64,000 bases of DNA from an uncultured Bacteroidota bacterium. GTDB taxonomy: Bacteria; Bacteroidota; Bacteroidia; Flavobacteriales; Flavobacteriaceae. Shown in pieces: positions 51,007-60,881 of this stretch; position 1 is the first letter of the stretch; every line of letters starts with the position of its first letter. The notes under the pieces were generated by a model. It ran no database searches. It worked only from the letters and a program-made list of their open reading frames with translations, and was not told where the DNA came from. Location of the stretch: the NCBI GenBank assembly GCA_913062555.1, contig CAJXVU010000006.1:51186-115185 (forward strand). Reading direction: 5' to 3'. The position numbers and the translations under genes were made by a program.

Positions 51007-51915
51007 ATGCATAAAGCGAATATTATTTTAATACTTTTTTTAGTGTTACTTTTAAATGCCTGCAAAGCGAACAAGCAACAGCAAACAACCAGTAATGCTG
51101 CAACTATTGAAAATTCATATCTTAATCAAACTCTACCAGGTCTAATTCCAGAAATGTTTGCTCCTGGCTTAGTTTCAACCGATAATTGGGAAGTAGGTGG
51201 TGTCTTTACACCAGATTTAAAAGAATTTTATTTCCTCAGAGAAATTGGAGAAAAGGAGGAAGATTTAAAGCAAGTATTCATGATGATTGAACAGAAAGAC
51301 AATGGAAATTGGGAAGAGTCTCAGATTTCAGGTCGGGTAGGTCAGGCTTTTATTTCACCAGATGGTAAAATCATGCATTTAGGAAGAAGGTATAAAGTGC
51401 GTACCGATTCCGGTTGGTCAGAGATTAAAAGGTTAGGGGCTCCTTATGATACCATTCCCATCATGCGAATGACGTCTTCGGCAAAAGGAACCTATGCTTT
51501 TGATGAAGCTGTGGAAGGTAGGAGTATTCTTCGTTATTCACGATTGATTAATGGCAAACGTGAAGAACCCAAACCTTTTCCCAAAGAGATTAACACCGGA
51601 AAGCACAATGCACATCCTTTTATAGCTCCTGATGAATCCTATGTTCTGTGGGACGGTCAACGAGACAATGGTCCCAGGAATGCCGAAATCTATGTGAGTT
51701 TTAAACAACCCAATGGTACATGGGGTCAAGCCATCAAACTGGGTAAAGAGATCAACACTAAAGCTTCAGAATTTGGTGCACGTGTGACCCCCGATGGAAA
51801 ATATTTATTTTTCAATAGGAATACGGGCAAAGTAAAGCCAACAGACAAATACGAAAATACAGATATCTTCTGGGTGGATGCAAAAGTTATTGAAACACTC
51901 AGGCCAAAGGACTAA
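51007..51915 (+). CDS. PD40/TolB-like propeller lipoprotein (paralogue 1)
   Basis: Lipobox LLNAC; FTPDLKEFYFLRE; PFIAPDESYVLWDGQRDNG; ends DIFWVDAKVIETLRPKD. Confidence 0.85.
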   Translation: MHKANIILILFLVLLLNACKANKQQQTTSNAATIENSYLNQTLPGLIPEMFAPGLVSTDNWEVGGVFTPDLKEFYFLREIGEKEEDLKQVFMMIEQKDNGNWEESQISGRVGQAFISPDGKIMHLGRRYKVRTDSGWSEIKRLGAPYDTIPIMRMTSSAKGTYAFDEAVEGRSILRYSRLINGKREEPKPFPKEINTGKHNAHPFIAPDESYVLWDGQRDNGPRNAEIYVSFKQPNGTWGQAIKLGKEINTKASEFGARVTPDGKYLFFNRNTGKVKPTDKYENTDIFWVDAKVIETLRPKD

Positions 51916-51931
51916 TTCATAAAGCAAAACA

Positions 51932-52840
51932 ATGAAAAAAGCACATTTTATTTTAATACTTGTATCGGTACTATTTTTAAATGCCTGTAATACTAAAAAA
52001 GAACAGACAAAAGGGAATGTTGTCTCAACTATAGAAAATCCATATCTAGGGCAGAAGCCACCAAGAATGACGCCTATTCCATTTGCACCTGGACTTGTTT
52101 CTACTGAAATTTATGAATATGATGGTGCATTTACACCTGATATGAAATCATTTTATTTTATCAGAAGAGGGGAAAAAAATATAAAATCAACTTTTTACGA
52201 ATACAAGTACAATGATACCACAGAGGTTTGGGGAAAATCAGTAGTGGCTTCTCCTTGGATTGGACGACCAGTAATTTCTCCAGACGGTAACACCATGCAT
52301 TTAGGTGATCGTTATCTAAAAAGAACTAACTCTGGATGGTCTAAAATACAAAATCTTGAGCCTCCTATTGTAAGTAATGATTCTATGTATATTATGAGGC
52401 TATCTGAGGCTGCTAACGGAACTTATTATTTTGATACTTATAAAGAGGGAGATTCAACATTCCCAATAAGGTATTCACGATTATTAAATGGAAAATATGA
52501 AGAGCCCAAAGCGTTACCCAAAGCTATAAACACTGGTGCTTTTTTAAGTCACCCTTTTATTGCTCCTGATGAATCCTATATATTATATGATGCTCAAAGG
52601 GAAAATGGTTATGGAGATGCAGATATTTATATCAGTTTTAAACAGAAAGATGGTACTTGGGGTAATGGAATTAATTTAGGTGATAAAATAAATACAGATG
52701 CTTGGGAAGCTTCTGCAAGTATAACACCCGATGGCAAATACCTTTTCTTTAGTAGAAATGTAGGCTCTGAAGATTATGAGAATGTCGATATTTTTTGGGT
52801 GGATGCTCAGATTATTGAAACACTCAGGCCTAAAGAATAA
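51932..52840 (+). CDS. PD40/TolB-like propeller lipoprotein (paralogue 2)
   Basis: Lipobox FLNAC; same motif order; ends DIFWVDAQIIETLRPKE. Confidence 0.85.
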   Translation: MKKAHFILILVSVLFLNACNTKKEQTKGNVVSTIENPYLGQKPPRMTPIPFAPGLVSTEIYEYDGAFTPDMKSFYFIRRGEKNIKSTFYEYKYNDTTEVWGKSVVASPWIGRPVISPDGNTMHLGDRYLKRTNSGWSKIQNLEPPIVSNDSMYIMRLSEAANGTYYFDTYKEGDSTFPIRYSRLLNGKYEEPKALPKAINTGAFLSHPFIAPDESYILYDAQRENGYGDADIYISFKQKDGTWGNGINLGDKINTDAWEASASITPDGKYLFFSRNVGSEDYENVDIFWVDAQIIETLRPKE

Positions 52841-52968
52841 TCCATAAAACAAATTGAGCTTCGTGGCCATTAAAAGTTATACTTCTCCCTAAGACCTACA
52901 ATTTTTTAAGAAGACCTCGTATGTTTTTTTATATTTATAGCTTCATTCTAATCTAATGAATCCTTAAA

Positions 52969-53952
52969 ATGAAAAAAAACATTCTTATTGTAATTCTATT
53001 AATCTTTGCAGGATACTTTGGCTACGACCATCTTTCTAATCAAGAAACAAGTTTTAAAAAGGACATCGAGTTTGCAGCGAATACTAATTTTGATTTTGTG
53101 GTAACTCCTATTGCTGAAAATGTTTATAGCATCGTTTCACCATCATTTGGTTTGCCTACCCCTGAAAACAAAGGCTGGAATTCCAATAGTCACTTTGTTG
53201 TTACTAAAAAAGGAGTATTGCTTTTTGATACTGGATCCTCTGAATTAATAGGGAACAAAATTAAAAGCGCCATTAAATCAGTCACTGATCAACCGGTGCG
53301 TTGGGTGATTAATTCCCACAGTCATGCCGATCATTGGCTAGGTAATGCGGCGTTTACAGATACTGGTGCTGAAATTATTTCAAGTAATGCAGCGCTGACA
53401 GCCATGAAAGAGGATGGACAGGGCGCTGTGGCATTTTATTCCCGCGTGACTAAAGGGACAATCGGAGCTACACAACTTGTATATCCGACTTTGTTATTGG
53501 GTAAAGGACAAACGCGTAATTTTGGGGGAGTAGCTGTTGAATTCATTTTCTCTAATGATGGACATTCTCCAGGAGATATTTTGATGTGGTTACCAAAACA
53601 GAAAATCATATTTGGCGGAGATGTATTAAGTTCGGATTGGATGCCGATTATTACAGGCCATGGTAATGTTCCGAATTTTATTAACACCCTATACACTATT
53701 GCAAAGTTAAACCCCACAATCGTTTTAACAGGACACGGTAAAGCCACCACGGTAAAGTCGGTAATACGAGATGCCGATTTATTATCAAGCGTTTGGACAC
53801 AAGTCAAAGCGGATTTTGGAAATGGTAAAAATCCCAATGCAACCCTGTTAGATATCAAAGCAAAACTGGGGCCAAAATATAGACTCTTATATAATGATTT
53901 CGTCACCGAAATTGAGAGACATGTTAAACTGATGTATACATTACAGCAGTAG
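52969..53952 (+). CDS. metallo-beta-lactamase-fold hydrolase
   Basis: Signal/TM N-terminus; VINSHSHADHWLGN (HxHxDH); SNDGHSPGDILMW; LTGHG. Confidence 0.92.
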   Translation: MKKNILIVILLIFAGYFGYDHLSNQETSFKKDIEFAANTNFDFVVTPIAENVYSIVSPSFGLPTPENKGWNSNSHFVVTKKGVLLFDTGSSELIGNKIKSAIKSVTDQPVRWVINSHSHADHWLGNAAFTDTGAEIISSNAALTAMKEDGQGAVAFYSRVTKGTIGATQLVYPTLLLGKGQTRNFGGVAVEFIFSNDGHSPGDILMWLPKQKIIFGGDVLSSDWMPIITGHGNVPNFINTLYTIAKLNPTIVLTGHGKATTVKSVIRDADLLSSVWTQVKADFGNGKNPNATLLDIKAKLGPKYRLLYNDFVTEIERHVKLMYTLQQ

Positions 53953-54021
53953 AAGATTTTCCTAAAAATGAAATGCTTCTAAAACATTGAGAATAAATAT
54001 TTTTCATGGAATCCAAAAAAA

Positions 54022-54087
54022 GAAGCGAAAGTGAAGCTTCACGATTTCTTATGCAATAGATCTTTATGAGTAAATGAATGTAGAATA
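54022..54087. repeat. 66-nt imperfect direct repeat, left copy
   Basis: 56/66 identical by eye to 54963-55028. Confidence 0.8.
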
Positions 54088-54098
54088 CATTAAATAAA

Positions 54099-54791
54099 TT
54101 ATTTATTTACAAATTTCACCACTTTAATTAAATCGTCTTCTTTATTTAAAGATAATTTGTTGTTACTAATATACTTAACAATAGATTCTTGACTAACTTT
54201 ATCTGATTGAAAGAGCTTAGAAAAAGACTTTTTTGACAATTTCATCTTGATTAAATTACTATCACGATATAGATAATATTTTGCCTTCTTAATATATTTA
54301 TTAGTTTTTCTATTAACCATTGGGTTTTTTGATCCTTCTGAATAGATTACACTATAATATCTATAAATTGAAAATTTATCGTTAAAAAGTAATTCGAAAA
54401 TTTGCTCCTCTTTATTGATTTTAAATATTCGAAAAACTTTATCGTTAATTACTATTTTGATTAAGTTTTCGTTATCGAATGTAAAAACAGAATTTTCATC
54501 ATAAAGAGCTTCAAGTTTACCATCATACAAGTTGATGTTTGCTCTTTTTATTTTAACCCTTCCTTTATCTTTTATATAAATAACACCTTCAGTATTCCAA
54601 TTTTCAAAATAATAAGCAGAGCCCTCAGTCTTAGTTCTTGCATTAACAAAACCAACGCCCATATTAACAAAGGCATGGACTCCAAACCCTTGTCTTGTCA
54701 CATTACTTTTATTTGACTCTTTGGCTTTCTCTTGAGCAAATGAAGGCGAAATGAACATAATTTGTATTAATAAAAAAACTATTTTTTTCAT
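54099..54791 (-). CDS. secreted hypothetical protein
   Basis: Signal peptide MKKIVFLLIQIMFISPSFAQ; no family recognised. Confidence 0.65.
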   Translation of the reverse strand: MKKIVFLLIQIMFISPSFAQEKAKESNKSNVTRQGFGVHAFVNMGVGFVNARTKTEGSAYYFENWNTEGVIYIKDKGRVKIKRANINLYDGKLEALYDENSVFTFDNENLIKIVINDKVFRIFKINKEEQIFELLFNDKFSIYRYYSVIYSEGSKNPMVNRKTNKYIKKAKYYLYRDSNLIKMKLSKKSFSKLFQSDKVSQESIVKYISNNKLSLNKEDDLIKVVKFVNK

Positions 54792-54962
54792 AACATTTCT
54801 AAAATTAATTGTACCAATATCTCGTTCAGGTAATTAGCTAACCAATAACAACTTTGTTATAGTTCTTATAGTTGAATTGTTTCTTTTGACTTTAAATATA
54901 TTCAAATATCTATATACAAAGAAAATAATCATGTTTAATTTACATATTACTACTATAGGAGG

Positions 54963-55028
54963 GAAGCCAAAGCAAAGCTTCACGCTTTCTTAAGCAATAG
55001 ATATCCATGAGTAAATGTATGTGGAATA
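54963..55028. repeat. 66-nt imperfect direct repeat, right copy
   Basis: Same orientation as 54022-54087; together they flank the orphan gene. Confidence 0.8.
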
Positions 55029-55154
55029 AAAAAAATTTGCTTAATATTTATTATTAGTATAAATTTATGTCATAACAACTATTCGTTGATAATTAAATTC
55101 CCACTACTCAAATCTAGTATTGAATAAGACTTTCTTCAAAAAATCTTATTTATA

Positions 55155-56849
55155 ATGAAGTCTTTAAAAAGGTCTAAATTTCGTCCGCTTAATTTTTTTA
55201 TTAAAAACAAAAAAACAGCCTCTTTTCTATCTGTTTTTTTAACACTACTATTTTTAAACCTGGTTATAGGTTGCTCATATTATAACGTCAGAAGTTTAAC
55301 AACTAGTTCTGAAACCATAGCAGCTCAAATAGATGAATTCTCTAAAAATCAACAATATGTTATTGTTCATGTTGGGTCAGATATTTGGCATTTAAGTAAC
55401 CTAGAAGTTAATGAAAGTGATAAATCTATAGCAGGTGTTGTTCAAGAACTGGCTTCTAAACACATATCCAAAAAGCCAAGAGAAAGTAAAACAACGCATA
55501 TTTACAAAGGTGGTAAAGACGTTTTAAATGAGGTGCATTTCTATATTACCACAAATACCACACGTAGTATTGGTGATCATACAACTATTCCTTTTTCAGA
55601 AATTAATTCAATTTCTGTAAACGATAAAAATACTGGACGAACAGTCTTAAATGTTGTTGGAGGTGTTGTTGGAACAATAGCTTTAATTTCCATAATTGCT
55701 TTGTTACTTAAGAGTTCCTGTCCGTTTATATATGTCAATAATGGAGAAGAATTTGTTTTTACTGGTGAACTCTATCCGGGAATTTTAACAGCCAATCAAC
55801 AGCGGGATGATTATTTATTACTCCCCAATATAAATGAAGTCAATAATGAATATATAATTAAGATTACTAATGAATTAAAAGAAGTTCAGCATACTGATTT
55901 CGTTCAATTAATGAAGATAAATCATCCCGATAATACAATCGTTTTGCTAGATAAATATGGAAAACCACATACGTTTTCAAATATTATTGCTCCAAATAAT
56001 GTCTTGATAGATGGCTTAAATAAAGATAAGAGTCCTGCATTAACTAAAGACAGCAATTCTTATTTGTTTAATTCAGAAATTAACAGTTCTAGTAGTAAAA
56101 GAAATATTGAACTCGAATTTAATAAGCCTAAGAATGTTGAAAATGGAAAGCTCATGTTAACAGTTAAAAACTCAATGTGGCTCGATTATGCGTTTGGAAA
56201 GTTTAATGAAAAATTTGGTGATTATTATCCGCAATTTCAAAAAGATCAACAAAAAACTTCAAACGAAAAAAGCACGAAATGGATTAACGAACAAAATATT
56301 CCATTGTCTGTGTACTTAAAAACCTCTAATGGTTGGAATTTAATAGATAGAATTAATACCGTTGGTCCAATGGCTTCAAGAGATATTGCAATCCCAATAG
56401 ATTTAAGTAGCGTCATTGGGGAAGAAGTGGTCATTAAACTTGAAACGGGGTTCATGTTTTGGGAAGTCGATTATGCAGGTATTGATTTTACTGAAAATGT
56501 TTCACTAGACATTAAATATATTAGCCCGTATGAGGCTTTGGATGGGCAAAATGAAAATGTTACTGAATTACTATCAGCGATAGATCAAAAATACTTTGTT
56601 CAGCCAAATGTAGGTGATGAAGTTGTGGTTACTTTTAAAATGAATGAAACGAATCCAGGATTAAAAAGTACGTTCTTTTTAAAAAATAGAGGGTATTATA
56701 ATTATTTAAGAAATTATGAAGGAAAGCCGGATTTCCAAAAGCTCAAATTATTTAGAGAAGCTGATGCCTTTACCGATTTTTCAAAATATGAATATGAAGC
56801 ATTAATGGATTATGAAAGTCAATTTTATGTAGCATCAAGCAGTAAATAA
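55155..56849 (+). CDS. large lipoprotein of unknown function
   Basis: Lipobox LVIGC, internal TM then SCPFIYVNNGEEFVFTGELYPG; no enzyme motif seen. Confidence 0.75.
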   Translation: MKSLKRSKFRPLNFFIKNKKTASFLSVFLTLLFLNLVIGCSYYNVRSLTTSSETIAAQIDEFSKNQQYVIVHVGSDIWHLSNLEVNESDKSIAGVVQELASKHISKKPRESKTTHIYKGGKDVLNEVHFYITTNTTRSIGDHTTIPFSEINSISVNDKNTGRTVLNVVGGVVGTIALISIIALLLKSSCPFIYVNNGEEFVFTGELYPGILTANQQRDDYLLLPNINEVNNEYIIKITNELKEVQHTDFVQLMKINHPDNTIVLLDKYGKPHTFSNIIAPNNVLIDGLNKDKSPALTKDSNSYLFNSEINSSSSKRNIELEFNKPKNVENGKLMLTVKNSMWLDYAFGKFNEKFGDYYPQFQKDQQKTSNEKSTKWINEQNIPLSVYLKTSNGWNLIDRINTVGPMASRDIAIPIDLSSVIGEEVVIKLETGFMFWEVDYAGIDFTENVSLDIKYISPYEALDGQNENVTELLSAIDQKYFVQPNVGDEVVVTFKMNETNPGLKSTFFLKNRGYYNYLRNYEGKPDFQKLKLFREADAFTDFSKYEYEALMDYESQFYVASSSK

Positions 56850-56857
56850 AATAAGCC

Positions 56858-58078
56858 ATGATAGCCGAAATTCAAGAAAAAAGAATACCACAAGAAGCAT
56901 TGATGTCAGTACCATTTGACGCTACGGATAATCGTCAAAATATCGCGGGCTTCAGAATGAAATTAATTCATATTAAGCTAAAAATAAGTTTAATAAAAAT
57001 AGCAATACGATGTTATAATAATCCTCTAGATTGGATTAAATCACTTCATTATTTAGTTAAATTAAGACGACGGTTTCTAGGAGATAATAAACTTCAAAAA
57101 TTAGTCTATTCTGGCGGCAAATATTATATGGGACTATATACCCCCGGTTGGAATAGCGCTATTTACGAGCAGTTTATGACTTCTCAGCTTAACGATTTCA
57201 AACCTTTAGATAGTGGCGTTGTAAATAGATTTAATACAATATTTTTAGCCATTACAAAGAAATGTGCTTTGCAATGCGAACATTGTTATGAATGGGATAA
57301 CTTAAATAAGAAAGAGGTTCTATCAGAACCAGAACTTCATAAAATTGTTGAAAAAATTCAAGATAAAGGAGTGAGTCAAATTCATTTATCAGGTGGCGAA
57401 CCATTACTAAAAATGGAAACTCTAATCAATGTTTTAAATCAAGCCAAGAAATCAACCGATTTTTGGGTAGCAACATCAGGATTTAAACTAACTGATAATA
57501 ATGCAAAACGTTTAAAAAAGGCTGGATTAACCGGGGTAATGATTAGTTTAGATCACTTTATTCCTGAAGTTCATAATGACTTCAGGCATTTTAAAGACGC
57601 TTATTATTGGGTGGAAGAGGCCGTGAAAAATGGAAATAATAATGAGTTGGTAACGGTTTTATCACTCTGTGCTACTCGAGATTTTATTTCTGAAGAGAAC
57701 TTAATGTCTTATATGGAATTAGCAAAAAGACTTAAGGTGTCTTTCGTTCAAATTTTGGAGCCGAAAGCAGTGGGACATTATGCCAATAAAGATGTTTCGT
57801 TGCCAACAGACCAAATTAAATTATTGGAAGATTTATTCTTAAAAATGAATTTCAGTACAGAGTATAACACTTATCCAATAATAACATATCACGGTTATTA
57901 TCAGCGTAGGCAAGGTTGTTTTAGTGCTGGAATAAAAGGCATGTATATCGATACAGATGGCGATATGAACGCTTGTCCATTTTGTCACAAGAAAACAGGA
58001 AATGTATTAGACGATGCCTTTGATAAAAACCTAGAAATATTGAAATCTGAAGGCTGTCACAGTTATAATCTCAATTAA
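56858..58078 (+). CDS. radical SAM protein with Cys-rich C-terminus
   Basis: CALQCEHCYEW (CxxxCxxC); HLSGGEPLL; C-terminal GCFSAG...DMNACPFCHKKTG. Confidence 0.92.
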   Translation: MIAEIQEKRIPQEALMSVPFDATDNRQNIAGFRMKLIHIKLKISLIKIAIRCYNNPLDWIKSLHYLVKLRRRFLGDNKLQKLVYSGGKYYMGLYTPGWNSAIYEQFMTSQLNDFKPLDSGVVNRFNTIFLAITKKCALQCEHCYEWDNLNKKEVLSEPELHKIVEKIQDKGVSQIHLSGGEPLLKMETLINVLNQAKKSTDFWVATSGFKLTDNNAKRLKKAGLTGVMISLDHFIPEVHNDFRHFKDAYYWVEEAVKNGNNNELVTVLSLCATRDFISEENLMSYMELAKRLKVSFVQILEPKAVGHYANKDVSLPTDQIKLLEDLFLKMNFSTEYNTYPIITYHGYYQRRQGCFSAGIKGMYIDTDGDMNACPFCHKKTGNVLDDAFDKNLEILKSEGCHSYNLN

Positions 58079-58086
58079 ATACAAGA

Positions 58087-58806
58087 ATGCCTATCAATGA
58101 TTTATCGCATACTGAAATTTGGATTATAGGAACTATCCTATTTATACTTCGCTATGTATTCATAGCTGGGTTATTTTTTTATATCTTATATGTATGGAAA
58201 AAGAATAGATATTCAAGTTTAAAAATTCAAAAGAAATCCCCAATACCTTCTCAAATTAGAAGAGAAGTCATTTATTCCTTGTTGACATTCATTATATATG
58301 GTAGTAGCATTTGGTTATTTTTATTATGGATTGACAATGAAGAAACCAAATTATATACAGCTGTTAGTGACCATGGTATGCTCTATTTTATAACTAGTAT
58401 TTTTTTAATGGTCATTATTCATGATACTTATTTTTACTGGACACATCGATTAATACATCACTCAAAATTATATAAATATATACACAACATACATCATAGT
58501 TTTAAAAGTCCCACGCCTTGGGCTTCATTTGCATTTCATCCTTTTGAAGCAATTATTTCGCTAGGATTTATACCCATAATATTATTTACAATACCATTTC
58601 ACCATATGGCATTAATAGTATTCATAACTTTTTTAACGGTTTACAATATTATTATTCATTTAGGTTATGCTATTCCAAGATTAAGTCAATTCAAATATTC
58701 AAATACCCCAGAGGCTCATGATTATCATCATCTTAATTCTAAAAGCAATTACGGATTATATTTTACATTCTGGGATAAAATAATGGGGACTTATTATACC
58801 AAGTAA
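58087..58806 (+). CDS. sterol desaturase / fatty acid hydroxylase family membrane protein
   Basis: HDTYFYWTHRLIHH, HNIHHSF, HDYHHLNS histidine boxes. Confidence 0.93.
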   Translation: MPINDLSHTEIWIIGTILFILRYVFIAGLFFYILYVWKKNRYSSLKIQKKSPIPSQIRREVIYSLLTFIIYGSSIWLFLLWIDNEETKLYTAVSDHGMLYFITSIFLMVIIHDTYFYWTHRLIHHSKLYKYIHNIHHSFKSPTPWASFAFHPFEAIISLGFIPIILFTIPFHHMALIVFITFLTVYNIIIHLGYAIPRLSQFKYSNTPEAHDYHHLNSKSNYGLYFTFWDKIMGTYYTK

Positions 58807-58845
58807 AATTCAAAAACTCGACCGCATAAAAATCAAATAGATAGA

Positions 58846-58904
58846 GCGAATAAACACTTTTTACACGACGACGCACGTCCGTCAAAGTCTTTTAGCCTAG
58901 GAGG
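58846..58904. repeat. dispersed intergenic repeat, copy 2
   Basis: gcgaataaacactttttacacgac...cctaggagg; compare 39377-39411. Confidence 0.6.
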
Positions 58905-58945
58905 ATAGGAGTGAAGTGGTTATTTGTGGAATTGGAATTACTATT

Positions 58946-59641
58946 TTATGATTTTGCTAAAACCTCCAATTTTTTAAAAACAACAACCTTATACATAGTA
59001 CTGACTGGGACTTTATTATTTTCAATTAACAAATGAGTTTTAGTTGCTTTTGTAACGCTGGTTAAATTGGCAATATATGATTTATGTGTCCGTTGAAAAT
59101 TCTCAGGTAATAAGCTCGTAATATTAATCAATGTTTCAGAGATCAGGTACATTCTTGCATCTGTAAAAATTTTCAAATAATTTCCAAAACTCTGAATATA
59201 CAGAATGGATGCAAATGCAATATTAACAGGCATTCCATCATGTTTTATCTGTAATTCTTCTGCTTCACTATTTTTTTCAGGTTGTGTTATTGTGGATTCT
59301 GAAACTTTGTTTATTGCCTTTAAAAAGCGCTCAAACTTTATAGGTTTCAATAAATAATCTACCACGCCATAGTTATAACTTTCTAAGGCATAGTCAGAAT
59401 AGGCTGTAGTCAAAATAACTTTCGGTGGATTGAGCATAGAACGCAAAATTTCCATCCCAGAAAGTTCTGGCATTTCAATATCTAGAAAGATGAGATCAAG
59501 GGTGTTTTTCTGCGTAAAATTGATAAACTCAATTGGATTCCCTGTACTTAATACCAATTCTAAATTGTCAATTTTAGAACAATACTCTTCGATCACTTTA
59601 CGTGCTAGTATTTCATCATCTACGATTCCAACTTTAATCAT
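58946..59641 (-). CDS. LytTR-family response regulator (module 2)
   Basis: VGIVDDEILARKVIEEYC; LytTR region FQRTHKSYIANLTSV. Confidence 0.95.
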   Translation of the reverse strand: MIKVGIVDDEILARKVIEEYCSKIDNLELVLSTGNPIEFINFTQKNTLDLIFLDIEMPELSGMEILRSMLNPPKVILTTAYSDYALESYNYGVVDYLLKPIKFERFLKAINKVSESTITQPEKNSEAEELQIKHDGMPVNIAFASILYIQSFGNYLKIFTDARMYLISETLINITSLLPENFQRTHKSYIANLTSVTKATKTHLLIENNKVPVSTMYKVVVFKKLEVLAKS

Positions 59642-60650
59642 TTCCAGTTTTTTTTAGTGTTGAAACTGATACATCAATAGATAAATCTAACTGATATATT
59701 GTTTCTCTATCATCAATTTTTAAGAGGTGAGAATTGGGATATAATAGCTTTAAACGTCTTTTTACATTTTCAAGTCCCATTCCTTTTCTTTTAGATGCAG
59801 CAACCATGGGTGGCTTTGAATTCACCACACAAAAATGAAGGGTGTTGTTTTTTATCGCAACAGAAATATCAATTGTACTCTGCTCATTGGTACTTTGAGC
59901 ACCATGTTTAATCGCATTTTCAACAAATGGAATTAGCAACATAGGAGCAATCTTTAAGTCCAACAAGTTTCCATCAATTAAAAATTCTACCGTACATCGT
60001 TTACTCAATCTCTTTTCTTCCAATAACAAATAGTTTTCTATAAATTCTAACTCTTCTTTTAATAAAACGCTGTCTTTTTTAGAACTCTCTAATTGATACC
60101 TCATTAATTCTGAGAGTTGCATAACAAGATCGGGCGTTTCTGGAGATTGCTGTCTGGCTAGTGAATAAATACTATTTAAGGAGTTGAATAAAAAATGAGG
60201 ATTCACCTGCTCTTTTAAATAGGTAAGCTCTTGCTCTTTTTGTAATTTATCTTTCTCAATATTTTTTCTTTGGATGATCATATTTCTTCTTAAAAAAAAA
60301 GCAGCCATACCAGTTCCAGTCGTATACATAAAAAAGAAAAAGAATTTAGAAATACCTGACCAATGTATCGAATTTCCTTTGAAACAAGCACCAATAATTA
60401 TGCTCCCAACAAGTAATACTCCATATAAAAAATAACGTCTCTTATCAAAGACAAAAGGAATGAAAACAAAATGATTTATCCAAATGAGGACCATAATATG
60501 AACAGCATAACTAAGGGCCCAATCAAAATAGATATACGAACTATCAAATTGATCCATATTTATCAATCCACTTAATAGTTCAAGTATGAGTACCAATAAA
60601 AAGGCTCCTATGTTAATGAGTAGTGTAAGCTTTAAAGATTTTTTAATCAT
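59634..60650 (-). CDS. LytS-type sensor histidine kinase (module 2)
   Basis: TYLKEQVNPHFLFNSLNSIYSLARQQ; GMGLENVKRRLKLLYP. Confidence 0.95.
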   Translation of the reverse strand: MIKKSLKLTLLINIGAFLLVLILELLSGLINMDQFDSSYIYFDWALSYAVHIMVLIWINHFVFIPFVFDKRRYFLYGVLLVGSIIIGACFKGNSIHWSGISKFFFFFMYTTGTGMAAFFLRRNMIIQRKNIEKDKLQKEQELTYLKEQVNPHFLFNSLNSIYSLARQQSPETPDLVMQLSELMRYQLESSKKDSVLLKEELEFIENYLLLEEKRLSKRCTVEFLIDGNLLDLKIAPMLLIPFVENAIKHGAQSTNEQSTIDISVAIKNNTLHFCVVNSKPPMVAASKRKGMGLENVKRRLKLLYPNSHLLKIDDRETIYQLDLSIDVSVSTLKKTGND

Positions 60651-60881
60651 AACCCCTTTTAGTAAAGATTTAACAAAGATACTATCAATACATACAAACT
60701 TCCATAATTTATTTACAAAAGCGGTATATCAATGACCAAATGGTTTCATCATTTAATGTTTGTGTTTATCAAGTTTAAAATCTTAAAGATGGATTATAAT
60801 TTACTTTTATCCAATATTTAATTTAAGCAAAGCCATAAAACCTATTAATAATCAATCGTTCAATTAAAAATTTTATAATTA

